64,000 bases of DNA from Kryptolebias marmoratus (Eukaryota > Chordata > Actinopteri > Cyprinodontiformes > Rivulidae), in the NCBI RefSeq assembly GCF_001649575.2, contig NC_051431.1:23980094-24044093 (forward strand), given 5' to 3'. This document shows, piece by piece, positions 23,758-36,800 of this stretch. The number at the start of each line of letters is the position of its first letter. Within the stretch, counting starts at the first letter, position 1. The notes below the pieces were generated by a model. That model was not told where the DNA came from, ran no database searches, and saw nothing but the letters and a program-made list of their open reading frames with translations. The translations under genes and the position numbers were made by a program.

Positions 23758-26700
23758 ACCCATTAATCACCTTTTTTTAACAGAACTTAAACTAATTTGT
23801 TTTCTTCAATGTGCTGAGTTAAAAAAAAAAAAATCTATACCTTTTCCTCTATATCATTTACCCCTGTTTATATTTATAGAAATTGGCGTCATTTTGGAAT
23901 AATGCATTTCACTGGCTGGACCAAGGCAGGAATGGGGTCATAGGATTTGGCCAGTGGGCCAATATCTTGCCTAACTTGGAGTTTACAAGTGAGAAGACAA
24001 CATTCAGGCAAGACCTGAGTGTTTATGTCTGCACAGTATGGAGTGAAGAAGATCCTGAGAAAATCCAAAATTTTGTGGCAGAAGGAGGAGGACTAGTGGT
24101 TGTTGGACAAGCCTGGTCCTGGGCAAGCAGAAACCCAGCGCTAAACCCATTGCAAGACTTTTCAGGTATGACAATGCAATTAATGAATTTGAATTTGAGT
24201 GTCAACCATTAGAGAAACAGATTGACCTAATAAGTGAGAAAGCTGACCATAAATATCTGAAGTTATATTAGACAAATACATGCATGGCATGCAAAGACAA
24301 ATGATGACTTTCAAAGTGCAAAATAAAATAAGAACATGCAGCCTCAGGAAACCCTACTAGATCTCTGAAATATTGACTGTTATAAAATAAATGGAGATGC
24401 AGACTTTTGCACACTAACACATATACTGCACAACATATTGACACTAACACCATAAAAACAAGAAACAATAGTTTATTTGTTTCTAAAGCAATTTATAAGA
24501 TCTAACCAAAATCATGATTTGGACTCTAATTATGTCATTTAAAAGTACTCATTCAAATGTAATGAGGACTGATTAAGAAAAGGTTCATAAACAACAAACA
24601 GAATCTAGACGTTTCTTTTTCTCATACTGAGTCCCTAAACACAAACATGGTATTTTAAAAATTTGTGAATGGCTACCAGCTGGAAACAGCCATCAACAAC
24701 AGTGCTTTGTTTAGATTTCGTGGATATCCACATTGCAGAATTGCGTATCAATAAATCTTTAAAACTACTGGAATAAACCCTTTTAAATCTGCATCACTTG
24801 GTATCATTCAGGATAATATTTTCAAAGCTTGATTTCAAAGTTTGAATGACTACCTTTTAATTTGAGCTGAAAATGGTTGCTTCTCAAATTTGTGCATTTC
24901 CTGTGTTTTAGGAAACAAGATCCTAAACAAAATGGGCTTGAGTGTGATGAAGAAGACGGTTAGTAAAGATATCTTTAAAACTCCTGAGCCAAGCAAGGCC
25001 AACTACCTCCACTTCCGTCATCTTCTGCACCGCTTGGCTTCTCATGCAATTGACGGCACCGAACTTACCAAGCAAGATGAGGAGCACTTTGAGCAACTGA
25101 GATTGAAGTTTTCTTACTTCTTGAGCATCAAAGCTTATGACAGCTCTGTCTACACACAGACTCTGTCCAAGGTCACTGACATCGTGAGGATTTGCAAACC
25201 AACAGTGGGTAACTTTAGGTTTATTTTTTAAATTTAAAATATTTTTCTTGAATGATAAATCTACTTAATTTAAATATGAAATGTTGTAAGAAAAAAAATA
25301 TTACTAAACAATTGCAAAAATTTGACCATGAAGTACAAAACTTAGGAAAGTCAAGGAGAAAAACAAAAAGAGTGGAAAATGTTTGAGACTGTTCCTAAAG
25401 TCAGAGAGGTAGGTATATAAATTGTGTGACTAGGAGATCAAGATGGAAGTGAGAGCAGATATGGTTAGGATAATGTGAAAAAATGGTTATGATAGAGAAC
25501 AGTGAACTTTTTAACTAGATTGTTTAAGACAATCCAATGCATGAGAAATTAAGAAGTGTACTGTTACCGATTTTCAGAAACAAGGTGGGTGTGCAGAGTT
25601 GTAGTAACTGCAACGGAATAGTTGATAATAAACAGAAATATTTTTCTAAGGGTTTCTAATGAACTCCATTTCAAGGTGAGCAAGGAGAACCCTCTGAAGA
25701 GTCCCAAGGATCACACACTCCTGAATCTGGCAATCGATTTGTATGACTATTCATTAAACAAAGATGCCTTCCTGACCTACCTCATGAAGAACATCTCAAA
25801 ATTGCCTGAGGTCAACAACCAAACAGTCCAGATTATTGCCCAGACAGAAGGTTAGATCTCACTCTTGACAATAAATGAATGAAATAAATATAAGTCGGAA
25901 AAAGTATTTCTACCTACTTCTACAGCTGTTTTTTATTGTGTTAACTTTAATATTCTACCAGTTTTACGTGCTTCAACATAACACTTTTGTTTCTTGTTGT
26001 GCAACAGCAGATGAAGAATGGATCAGTACAGGTCTGTACCTCTCTCCTGGCATGAAGACCTGGATCACTGTACCACCCAACCTTGTTAAAGACCAATGGA
26101 AGGTATTGTGTATATAACTAGAAGTACCCAGAGAGTGTAAACCTCCACCAAGGCCATAGGGCAGGGGTAGGCAACCCTGGTCCTCGAGGGCCACTATCCT
26201 GCATGTTTTACTTGCTTCCCTGCTCCAACACACTTGATTCAGTGGTTAAATCACCTCTTCTTGTTCTGCAGAAGCCTGTTAATCACCCATTGATTCAAAT
26301 CAGGTGTCTCGGAGCAGAGAAACAAGTAAAACATGCAGGATGGTGGCCCTCAAGGACCAGGATTGGACACCCCTGGCTTAGAGTATGCGGGAGGGATCAC
26401 CCTTATCTGGTATCACACCAGATTTTAGCTCAATATCCGTAAAACTGAAAGAGGTATAGCCATATTTTTAAGGTCAGTTAGCTGTGGCAGACATCTTGAA
26501 CTGGGTTGACTTCAGAAGTTGATCAATTGTATGTGTGCATTTATTGATTACTGTCTGCCAGTTTATTTAAAATTCTTCAAGTGGTTCATAACATATTTTG
26601 GTAGGTAGGTACATTTATTTATATAGCACTTTTCAGCACAAGGCAACTCAAAGTGGTTTACAACACAAGAACAAAATTACAGACAAAGTTACAGAACATG

Positions 26701-29700
26701 ATAATGACAGGTACTAATTGTCTAAATAAGCTAAGCTAAACCAACAGATCTAAGCATGACTAAATGTACAGAACTAAACTAAGCTAAAAACTAAAACTAA
26801 CGGTACCGAACTATCTAAAAGTACCCCAGGCCCCAGGCTGGTAACAGACACACAAACACACAAACTTTATAAATTTTCATCTTTCAGCTGCAGATGATAG
26901 AAATCAGATGATAAATATGAACCTTGTGATCATTGTCATTTAAAGATCCAGATTGGCTGTCAGAGTGACCGTCTTTATGACAGAGAAGAGTACTACAGAC
27001 CGCCAGTCGTTATCAAGACATTCCCGGTTACATCAGAAAGGATGCAGGTGTGGAACGTGTGGGGAGGACTCATCTACCTGGTGGCTCCACCCAACGTGAC
27101 AGCAAATGAAGAGGTTGTAGTGGAGGTGGCTGTGTCTGCTCCTTATTACAAGTCTGGTGAGTGTGTCACTATTGAAACATGCTGAGGTATGGCAGGTCCA
27201 ATTTTAAATGGAATGGTTTTTGATGATTCATTCTTAGTTTTTACCTATTTGCAGTGATGGGGCGGCGCAGGTCAACGCCTGCATTCGCCAGTAGATTTAC
27301 TATATCTCCTGTTGGCGGTGACTGAAACTGCAGGCAGCTTTAATAGCGTCTCATTGGGGCAGAAATGATTTCACCCTGTGGACACATTCTGCTGGTTTTA
27401 GTTCATTGATACGGCCACGGCTAACACTAGACCTGTCCAACAGAGGAGATTTTTAAAATTAGAATTAGAAGATAAATTATTTGTCAACAGCTTGAACCAG
27501 ACAGATCAAACATGAACTAAACCTAGAAAACTAAAGACAGAGGGCAGATGTGCAACAGGACATTCTTTTCAATATGGTAGGCTTATTTAACTTTGTTAAT
27601 TTGGAAAATCATTGTAAAATTATTACTTCGAATAAAATCAGAAATCCAATCCAAGCTATGTACTTATTTGTACTTGTTATTTATTGGACCAGACTGTTTT
27701 CATGAGACACAACCTCGACCCGCAGTAGGAAAAACATAAAGTGACAAAATAAATAGTAAGCTAAATACATGCTATCATTTTTTTTTACAGAAAATGTAAC
27801 TCAGACTGTAAACTTTGTGTAGTTAGCAATTCAGGAAACCACTAATATTTATGCTCAGGAGCCGCTACTGCTCTACAAAGAAATATTGTGAGAATCTAAT
27901 GAATGTGAGGTGCAAAATCCTTGCTGATACACTGTATAGAGTATGTTTGGCTCCTTGGTAACTTTACTGAACAAAAATATAAACGCAAAACTTGTTTGCT
28001 TCCATTTTTCATGACCTGAACTCAAAGATCTAAGACTTTATCTATGTACACATTAGGCCTTTTTCTCTCAAATATTGTTCACAAATTAGTGTAAATGTGT
28101 GTTAGTGAGCACTTCTCCTTTGCCGAGATAACCCATCCACCCCACAGGTGTGTCATATCAAGATGTTGATTAGACAGCATGATTATTGCACAGGTATGCC
28201 TCAGGCTTGCCCAAGTGATAAGGCTATTGAACAGTGCAGCAGAATAATTCCCTTGGGACTGTGATCAACAGTAAACTATATTTTGAACCCCCACATTGAT
28301 GTTGTGTATGTGCACCTTTATCTCAAGATTTAGAGTTTTAAAGTTGATACAACTTCTTTTTGAAAGTATTTTTTTCTTGTTTTATCTAATTGGTTCTTAC
28401 ATTCTCTTTATCTGTCGACACGGATCACTTTCTGTTAAACAGAAGAATTTCCTGCAAAGTATTGTGAAAATCGTCACAGTTGTTGTCGTTGTCTTCCACT
28501 TATCCGGGTCTGGGTCCCGGGGACAGCAGCTTTAGCAACAAAACTCAGACCATCCTCTCTCCAGACACTGGAGCTGCTCTGGGGGAACCTTAAAGTGTTC
28601 CCAGACCAGTCGAGAGATAAAATCCCTCCAGCAGGTCCTGGAAATAGCTGGTTAAATTGATGCTGTTTTCATCCCAGTGTTCCTCTTTGTTTCACTTCAG
28701 GTGTGACAAAAGCAGAAGACTGGTCTTCGATACGTGAAGCTCCTGCACCCTGGGCAGAGTTTGAGTTTGAGAACATCATCCTCACTGCACCATCCCATTT
28801 TATTCGAAACCTGGAGTTCCCTCTTGAGCTGGAAAAAATGTGGAATGACATCATGAGGGGAATTGCAGATTTGTCTGTCATACCACACAAATTCATTCGT
28901 AAAGAACGCATTGTAGCTGATGTGCAGATTGCTGCAGGTAAGAGTTTTTATTTAACCTCATTAAGAATATCTACATGTATGAGACAAATAAGATAATAAC
29001 AACATTCTGATGGAAATTCTTTTATTCGGGCTCAATCAGTTCCTCTGGGGTCTCTTTTAGTGATAGTTGCTGCCTTAAATATTTGATTTAGTGGCATCTT
29101 TTTCAGAAAGTTGCCATAGACATTGCAATGTTTATTTTTTTTTAAACTACGCAGGAAGTAATGGATTTACAAAAATAGCTGCACGTGTTAAATGTAACTT
29201 TAAAAAATAAACACTGGATTCCTACAATATTTTTTTAGCTGTCAACAATAAATTTATTCAAGTTCTTTCCTAAAATAACATTGTTAACATAAATAAAAAC
29301 ATGCATCAACAAAGAAACTGTAATGTTAAAATGACTAATTTAGTATTAATAAATGCAAAAGAACTGGTTAGGTTACACATAACACTGTTGTTTAATTCAT
29401 AAACATTGTGAGCTTATTTAATGTGCTAGTCTTCTTTCTAACAAAGCAATGGCTTGAAGGAGGAGAAAGGCTTGGGGCCGGAGAGTGTTAATGTTAGTAG
29501 TGAGGAAGAAAAAAGCTAGTTTTAATGATCATCAGCATGATTTCTAGTTTAATTCTCATACATTTACACAGAAATCATAAATGATTGAAAACTGATGTTT
29601 TCTCCCTGTAGGTTGGATGCATGCAGGCTATCCTGTCATGATACACTTTTCTACAGCATCAAGACTGTTCAGTCTAGAATATATCAAGACCACCGGTCTG

Positions 29701-30704
29701 TGGGGAGAACTTCATGAACTGGGACACAACCAGCAAAAAAGTTATATGGAGTTTCGACTGTACACCAAAGAGGCCACATGTAACTTGTGGGCACTGTATG
29801 TGAATGAAGAGGTGATTGGAGTCAACAGGGTAAAGGTACGGTTATTCATTTGTCAGACACATTTATGATGGCAGTTTCAAGTTGGCTTAAGGGTCTAAAT
29901 ACTGTTTTAAGTTGCAACTAATAGGAAACAAGTACTTGTTTTTTACCTATAATTTGGAACACACTGTGCACTTTTGTTACCTTGTTCTAACAAGAGATAA
30001 ATGGTCCCAATGCAGGCTAATGGTGTGACCCCAGAATTTCGGAAGGGTGTTGTAGAAAAGTATATAAATGGAGGCAGAAATCTCAGTGACTGGTATACAT
30101 GGACTGCCTTTGAGACATACATGCAGGTAAGGAAAAACAAAAACAAGAAATGTTGTGTTCTGCAAAATATATGAACTTCTCTTGCACTGCAGTCTGTATT
30201 GTTGCAGAAGTGCAACATTACACTGGCCAAAAATAAAATCTTTGCAACATGTGATTTAGTCATGCAAATCGCATGTTGAAGCCTGATGAGAACAGGACCA
30301 CTTGAGTGTGTAGGAACACATGGCATTCTGTTTCTGTCAGTTGTTTTCTTAGAGTGATCATTTGACATGCAAATACACTCAAAATCACAGCAAAGTGATT
30401 GTCTTCTACCTGTTTAATCGAATGTGATTAAATCTTCCTATGTTTGTTTTCTTCCATGTAGCTCCAAGAAAGGTTTGGCTGGGATGCCTTTAAGAAGGTG
30501 TTTGCTGCCTACCAGAAGATGAGCAACTTTCCCAGTGACAACGAAGGGAAGATGAACCTGTACGCTGAGACCTTCTCTCAGACTGTCAACATGAATCTGA
30601 CTGGCTTCCTTAAAGCCTGGGGATGGCCCATCGAAACAGCCACTGAGGAGAAGCTGTCCAGCCTGCCTCCCTGGTCTGATCACCTCATGGCCCAGTATTC
30701 CTAA
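22582..30704 (+). CDS. tcaf: TRPM8 channel-associated factor-like protein, gene 2
   Basis: Coding exons: 22582-23276, 23444-23660, 23880-24165, 24912-25204, 25676-25850, 26008-26102, 26946-27156, 28701-28937, 29612-29835, 30016-30126, 30462-30704 (928 codons plus stop). Architecture as in gene 1; HELGH at residues 771-775 (codons from 29713), followed by TKEATCNLW. Exon 4 uses a weak donor, ACA|GTGGGT, and is 3 codons shorter than in gene 1. The family start codon is missing: the site matching the ATG of gene 3 is ATT (22630-22632). The only upstream in-frame ATG, at 22582, adds a hydrophobic N terminus (MVFYLLCSLFTLPLLII) that could act as a signal peptide or anchor. If that start is not used, the next in-frame Met lies about 57 residues in and would cut the first module. 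Exon 1 is nearly identical to gene 3, and the end of exon 11 is nearly identical to gene 1. Confidence 0.88.
23708..23755. repeat. Compound GT/TA microsatellite in intron 2
   Basis: About 9 GT units run directly into about 14 TA units within gene 2. Confidence 0.95.
26160..26375. repeat. MITE-like element, copy 2 (complete)
   Basis: Terminal inverted repeats begin CAGGGGT and end ACCCCTG. Inside them, CCTGGTCCTCGAGGGCCACT and CCTGCATGTTTTACTTG are mirrored by the right-end CATGCAGGATGGTGGCCCTC and AAGGACCAGG. There is no coding capacity. The CAGGGGT end and overall palindrome fit nonautonomous hAT-like MITEs; I found no clear flanking 8-base duplication. Confidence 0.65.
26600..26830 (-). 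repeat. Dispersed repeat in gene 2 intron 6
   Basis: Starts GTACATTTATTTATATAGCAC, the reverse complement of the tail of the repeat in gene 1 intron 3, followed by CAAGGCAACTCAAAGTGG, as in many fish SINE/LINE tails. Confidence 0.45.
27960..28270 (+). mobile_element. Tc1/mariner-type terminal fragment
   Basis: Begins ACTGAACAAAAATATAAACG and continues with TCAAAGATCTAAGACTTT, GTGAGCACTTCTCCTTTGCC and GTTGATTAGACAGCATGATT. I recognise this wording as the terminal region of a widespread fish Tc1/mariner family. No transposase is present. Lies in gene 2 intron 7. Confidence 0.6.
28478..28650 (+). mobile_element. Rex3/RTE-like LINE 3' fragment
   Basis: CCACTTATCCGGGTCTGGGT, GGGGACAGCAGC and, further on, GTTCCCAGACCAGTCGAGAG with TCCCTCCAGCAGGTCCTGG match the noncoding 3' region of fish Rex3 (RTE) elements. 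It sits 50 bases upstream of gene 2 exon 8. Confidence 0.6.
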
Positions 30705-30847
30705 AAGTCACACTGGATCTGTTTCTGAAAGTAAAGTGACCTGCGGTTTGTTAGAATAATTACCAGAAAATGACCACGTTTGTGTCAAACAAAAAAATAC
30801 ATTGTGTTGATGCTGATCTTCTGATCTGTGTTGTGTACCCGGTTATT

Positions 30848-30853
30848 AATAAA
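30848..30853 (+). terminator. Polyadenylation signal of TCAF gene 2
   Basis: AATAAA about 145 bases after the stop codon at 30702-30704. It is the first canonical hexamer downstream. Confidence 0.6.
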
Positions 30854-30869
30854 ATGAAATGTTTCTGCG

Positions 30870-33400
30870 AAAAAAGTAAAGCATTGAAAAAACAACATTT
30901 AAGTGAAAGTCTGCAATGTTTAGAAAACACCAAGTTTTGTGGTTGTGCATGAATTCTTTCTTATCAAGAAATACATTTATTTTAGGGTTAGGCAATCGGA
31001 CAAATATTCACCATCTGTCACTGAAGTTCACTGACAGTGTGATCAATTGAACGGATCACTTTAGTGACTCAGTTAAACTCGAGTCCATAAAGTGAACTGA
31101 CATTACAACCTCTAAACTGCAGTACCTGGGGTAAAAAAAAACAAAACATGCATGCACAGGGAGGACCTTAAAGTGTTTAACAAAAGTAACTTTTTCATTA
31201 CTTAAAGGTGATTGGACAGAAATGATGTTATCATTTGAGCAGTCTGCTGATCTCCTCAATTATCTTATATTGTTAAATCAGCAGTTCAAAGCCAAAGTAT
31301 AAAATCTTATCATAGAAAAAGACACAAATAGCAACAACCTCCCTCTTCTGTCTCTTTTGTTCCTGGCTTTGCGCACCTGACTGATGTATTGGCAAAAGGG
31401 GTGCTGGAAACTCTGACTCTACAAAGTCAAGGACGTTTTCTAAATGGTTCAGATTCAAAGGTTCAGATGTAGTGTCCTCAAACCGCTCCTTTAAAAGAAC
31501 CTGCAGAGAGGAGACCACTCCAGATGGTGGGAGTGGGAGGTTCAACATTGCACAATGGCTCTCCCAGAAGCTGCTTCAGAGTGGAGATCACTTCTTTACA
31601 CTATTGTTGTCAGAAATAGTTAAATGCCATCACTGAGCTCCATGCTGGAGGCAGAGTTTGATTCAGTTCTTAGATCTAACTGAAGTCTAAAATATTCCCA
31701 AGGTTTAATTTGTTTCCTGTTTTATTTGAGTTGTTGTCCTCTGAAAGAAGTCTGTGCATTGCAGAGTAGTTTAAAGGCAGGGCTGATTACTAGTAAGGGA
31801 TATTTGTTCTTTATGGTGATCTAGTTGAGTCCTCTGTAGTTAATATAAGGTTGAATGCATGGTAGAATACCAACAGACTGCAAACTCCTGCTCTTTTTCC
31901 CTTCTACAGATACAGACTGTTCTGGTTCCCAGTTGCAATTTTCAATAAAACTTGTCTTTACTTGCCTGAGTTCGTTGTGGATCTTTGTTGACTTTCACAG
32001 ACATTGCAGTACCTGCAAACACTGTCTGACACTTCAGTCACACTGCAGGTCTTAATGCTCGATTTTTAAATTTTTTTTTTTTGCTCAGATCAGATTTGTT
32101 TCATGGTCATTCACATTATCATCAGCATCATCAGCTTCCAGTGTGAACAGTCTGTGGCAGTGTGAACGTAGCCTGAGTATCTACTAGTCCAGCAGAATAT
32201 TTGCTGCTGGCTTAGATCCTTGGATGGAAAAGAACTTTAATCTTTGTAGCGCAAAGGTCAGTTCAACAAACTTGATCTGGCTGTTTGCTGTAGCTTAGAC
32301 TTGTGTGAGAGATTGTTGTTGCAACTTGCAGGAAATAAGAGGAGAACTCAGTCAGCTTCCACTGACAATCAGGCTGTGAGAAGTGCTAAGTAAAAGAGAT
32401 TGGTTAAAGAGATAGTCTAATGGCCACTTTTGTTGAAGTCCAAAACAGACCTCAGCACAATCCTTTTTGTGCTGGCGTAAAGAAGGAACAGCTGATTAAG
32501 CTTCATAGGCTCCTTGCAGGAAGACAATATGCTGACTGATGCAGTCCCAAAACCTCATCTAGCACATGAGTTTGGACTTATCTAAATCAAACTATGACTG
32601 CTCCACACATCCTGTTTGAGATAAAACCATAATGAAAAATAAAACTATAATCTACTGATATGACAAATTTATGCTCCTCTCTTTACCCACTGTTGTCTGG
32701 GATCTTCCAACCAAAACATTCTCACTTCTTTAAAGCAAAATATTTTTTTCAGAAAAGGTCTAAATGAAAACTTATATAAACACAAAGGAAATTCAAAGGT
32801 TAATATTTCTTTCGGCACATCAAAGTGATTAAGACTTGGTGTTTTCACAAGAGTTAGTAAAAGTTAGTTAAAGTTCTTTGAGAGTGTCTTTCTGCCCTTT
32901 TCCCCCTGCACAGACTTGGCATAAGTGGAGACTGAGTGTTGTGAAACAATGAGTCTTAATGTCAGCATATCTTGGCTCTTAAAGAAATAGAGGTTATAAT
33001 GTGTACATGTGTGCTCTTAGATTCTGCAGAGTACAGACAGGCTCCTGGTTAAAGAGAAACACATTTTTCTTGATGAATATTGGTCCAAAAATGTCTGCTA
33101 CGTCATGCTATACAGCAATAAAAAAAAATTGCAGAAATGATTCTTGTATAATTTTTTGTAATCATTGTGAAGAAATTTAACACCACCTGCTGTTATCAAC
33201 AAATCAATCCACCATCTAAAATGTACTTTTTAAGTTTTAAAAGGCAAACATATTTTCTGCCCTGATGTAACACGCCTGTTTCTGCTCTCTCGCTACAAGA
33301 TTTAATTAAATAATTTTTTTGGTGAAAGAATGTTTTAAGCCTACTGATATATCTAATGACTGCATGCAAATTAAAAAAAGAGATCACCCAAGGAAAAGTT
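30870..33400. other. Convergent intergenic region, genes 2 and 3
   Basis: No exon recognised. A 91-residue minus-strand frame at 31548-31273 (start MLNLPLPPSGVV) has a plausible amino-acid composition but no recognised family. The part 32190-33040 is repeat-like (listed separately). AATAAA signals in both directions are compatible with short 3' UTRs for both genes. Confidence 0.4.
32190..33040. repeat. Unclassified repeat, second copy
   Basis: Matches the block in gene 1 intron 6 (8200-8640) in order: AGATCCTTGGATGGAAAAGA, GAACTCAGTCAG, CAGGCTGTGAGAAG, then AAAGTTCTTTGAGAGTGTCT. Divergence is high, so both copies are old. Confidence 0.4.
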
Positions 33401-33815
33401 AATTAAGTACACAACTTGTTTATTCATTTCAATGACATATCTAAAATTATTTAAAGTAGTTATTCTGAATATCCATTATTCATTGTCCATTCAACATTCA
33501 TAAACATTTGACCAGTCACAGTAAATGTTGCTATTAGTATCATCAGAATTTTCAGGAACAGAAACATCAATTTCTGAAATTTATACTTAGAAAAAAAGAA
33601 TGCGAAAGCTCTTTTTTTCCACAGAAAAATTTGATTGAACTATTAATCTCATGCACCACACAAAATAAGAAGATCAGTGTAAATGAAAAGCATTTCTTGA
33701 TTAAGACATATTATGATTTTTCTGGTAATCATTCTATTTCTGCCAAATCAACAAGGACAAAAATAGGTAACTCTTAACCAACGCAGTTCACTTTATGCTC
33801 AGAAACAGAAGCATT

Positions 33816-36800
33816 TTACAAATACTGAGCCATGGGGTGATCAGACCAGAGAGGCAGGCTGGACAGCTTCTCCTCAGTGGCTGTTTCGATGGGCCATCCC
33901 CAGGCTTTGAAGAATCCAGTCAGATTCATGTTGACAGTCTGAGAGAAGGTCTCAGCGTACAGGTTCATCTTCCCTTCGTTGTCACTGGGGAAGTTGGTCA
34001 TTTTGTTGTAGGCAGCAAACACCTTCTTAAAGGCATCCCAACCAAACCTTTCTTGGAGCTACATGGAAGAAAAAAAATATAGCAAGATGTAATCTCATTT
34101 GTTTACACATCCTAAAAACTGGGACTGTGTTGTGATTTCAATTGTAGTTGTGTGTAAAATTTTACCATACCACACCAACTTTATTCTTATCATGCCCCAC
34201 AAAGAAAAAATGTGTTTGAGGTGTGCCTTGAAATGAACCCACAGATGCGCCTCCAGTTATCTTAAATGTTGTCAACTAACCAAACAAAAGCTTCCAAAGC
34301 CATGACATTATCATTTGGGCTTTCCCAAGTTGTTTAATGGCAGAGTATTAGTGCCTGTAAATGTTTATATTTGAAAAAAAAAAGTAGTAAAACATTCATT
34401 ATTTGGGCATTCAGCAAATAGCAATAATATTGGGAAACCTAGCTGACCTAAAACAGGAAAGCTTTAGTCTTATTTATTATCAGACACCAAGGAAAAAAAT
34501 GCTAATGTGTCTTTTCATACAGTGTATGTAAACATCTGGTTCCAGCTGTTCATCCGTGTTCCTGTTCACATCAGGCCTCAGCGCGATTTATATGATCTTG
34601 TCACATGCTGACATTTTTAAGGAAGTAAATAAATCTGTAGTTTATATTTCCTGTATAAAATTAAACATGGGATCATTTTTGCTTAAGTATAAAATAAGTC
34701 ACAAAACTAAATTAGCCAAATTTATGACCAATTTAAAGTAGCAAGGTGGGCTAGGTCAAGAAATGTTAAAGTTTAAACAGCAGTTGTCATCTTGCTCTCA
34801 AAATGCAAAATTTGTTTCTACTTCTGCACAATGGACCACTGCCTGTCAGTAGATGAGTTGATGAGCCAGTGTATTATTGCACTAGTTCAGAAAGACTTTG
34901 TGTTTTCTGTAGAACAAAATAGTTTAATTATTTTCTTACCTGCAAGTATGTCTCCAGAGCAGTCCAAACTTTCCAGTCACTGAGCTTCTTGCCTCCCTGA
35001 ATGTACTTTTCCACACACTGTTTCCGACTTTCTGAGGTCATTGATTCATGAGCCTGCAGTTCAGAGATTTATCTCATCTTATACAATAAAAACAAAACTT
35101 CATAACATGATTCAAAATACAGGTAAATGACACAAAATTACATCCCATTTGTTGCAACGCAGCTTTAATTTTTAAAGCTAACTTTAAACATGAGATTTGT
35201 AACATTTATAGCTTAATTAAAATGCTAAAGTGATAACCTTCAGTCACTCAGTCACTGATTTCATAATATCTCATGAGGTTTTATTGAGACATGCCTATGA
35301 TAACAAAATAGTTACAACCTCTCCACACACACATGGCTCAACACAGAAGAGCAGCTCCTCAGGACAAGACTCAGCTGTTCGCCTACACCTCAACAATAAG
35401 GAACACTCTTATGGAGGACCAAAATGTTCATATTTTGGACAGAGAAGACAGATGGGTGAAGGAAGCCATTTACATTAAATGAGAAAAAGCAACTTATAAC
35501 AGATGAGGAGGTCTCAGATTTCAGCTTTTTAAAAGCATAAGCTTGGCACCAAGTTAGGTTCCCTCCAATGCATACCTTCATGCATGTGACCAAGACATCT
35601 CTTTTGTGAGCCGGGCAAACAAAGACCGTAATGACTCTCCAGTGGGAGGGAAGTGAGCTTATCTGCATGTGAATCTAGCTTACAAAATGGAGCATCCCAT
35701 GCAGTTAAAAGCTTGCAGCTGCACTCTCTCCAGTTTTGAACTGAAAGTACCTCCCAGATGGGAATCAAAATGTCTTCAACTATAGAACAGAAGTCCAGTT
35801 GTTTTGTTTTGTGTTTAATTGGATTTTCCATGTCCTGGGTGATTAAGAATCTACACCAGCACTTGGATGCACTTGAATAAATAAAGCAGTTCTGTGAGGT
35901 TTCTTACAAAACATTAGAGATTAAACAACATCAATAAGAAAACTATTGTAGATAAACAAATTATAGGTAAACAACATGTACTTCTCTCATATTATTTACT
36001 TAATTTAAAACAGTATTTAGGCCCAAAAGCCAACTTTAAACTGCCATTATAAATGCTACAGAGACATAGACAATTCTGACATGATCAGGTATTCTCAGAT
36101 TATCATAAAGCAGTCATGTTTCAAAGTGGTTTGAGAAAACCTGTTTCTGTGGACTTTTGTCTGATTTAACACAAACAACCTTACCTTTGCCCTGTTGACT
36201 CCGAGCACTTCTTCGTTAACATACACTGACCACAGGTTGCATGTGGCCTCTGTGGTATTAGGTGGAAACTCCCAGTAGATTCTCTGCTGGTTGTGTCCCA
36301 GTTCATGAAGTTCTCCCCACAGACCGAAAGTCCTGGCATTTTTTACTTTGAACAGCACTGCTGCTTCAGAAGAATGTATCATAACAGGATAGCCTGCATG
36401 CATCCAACCTAAATGGAGAAAACATCCATCAGTTATTGTTCCTCTTTGAATGAATGAGATTAAACTAGTGAGCCATTTTGTTGTTAATAACGAACACTTC
36501 TTGACTACAAATAGGGTGTCATGGTTGGTGGAGGTGGTGAACCCAGAATGCAGACAGAACTCGATGGAAACTAAAGTTTATTAAACAAAAGGACTGGCGT
36601 GGCAGCAACAAAAACCTATCAGGATCACAGGAGAACACAGAGGAGAAACCAGACTGCAGCATGAGCTGATAAGGCCTGACTGAAGGTAAACCGGAGTGGA
36701 GGGGAATATAAAGGGCTGAGACTGATTACAAGGGGGACCTGAGACAAGGAACTAACATGAACACAAGGAATAAACCTAGAAATAATCACAAGATCTACAA

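Noticed and set aside
31273..31548. 91-residue minus-strand frame between genes 2 and 3
   Set aside because: It has a reasonable amino-acid composition but no family, no promoter and no splice context; kept only as a note.
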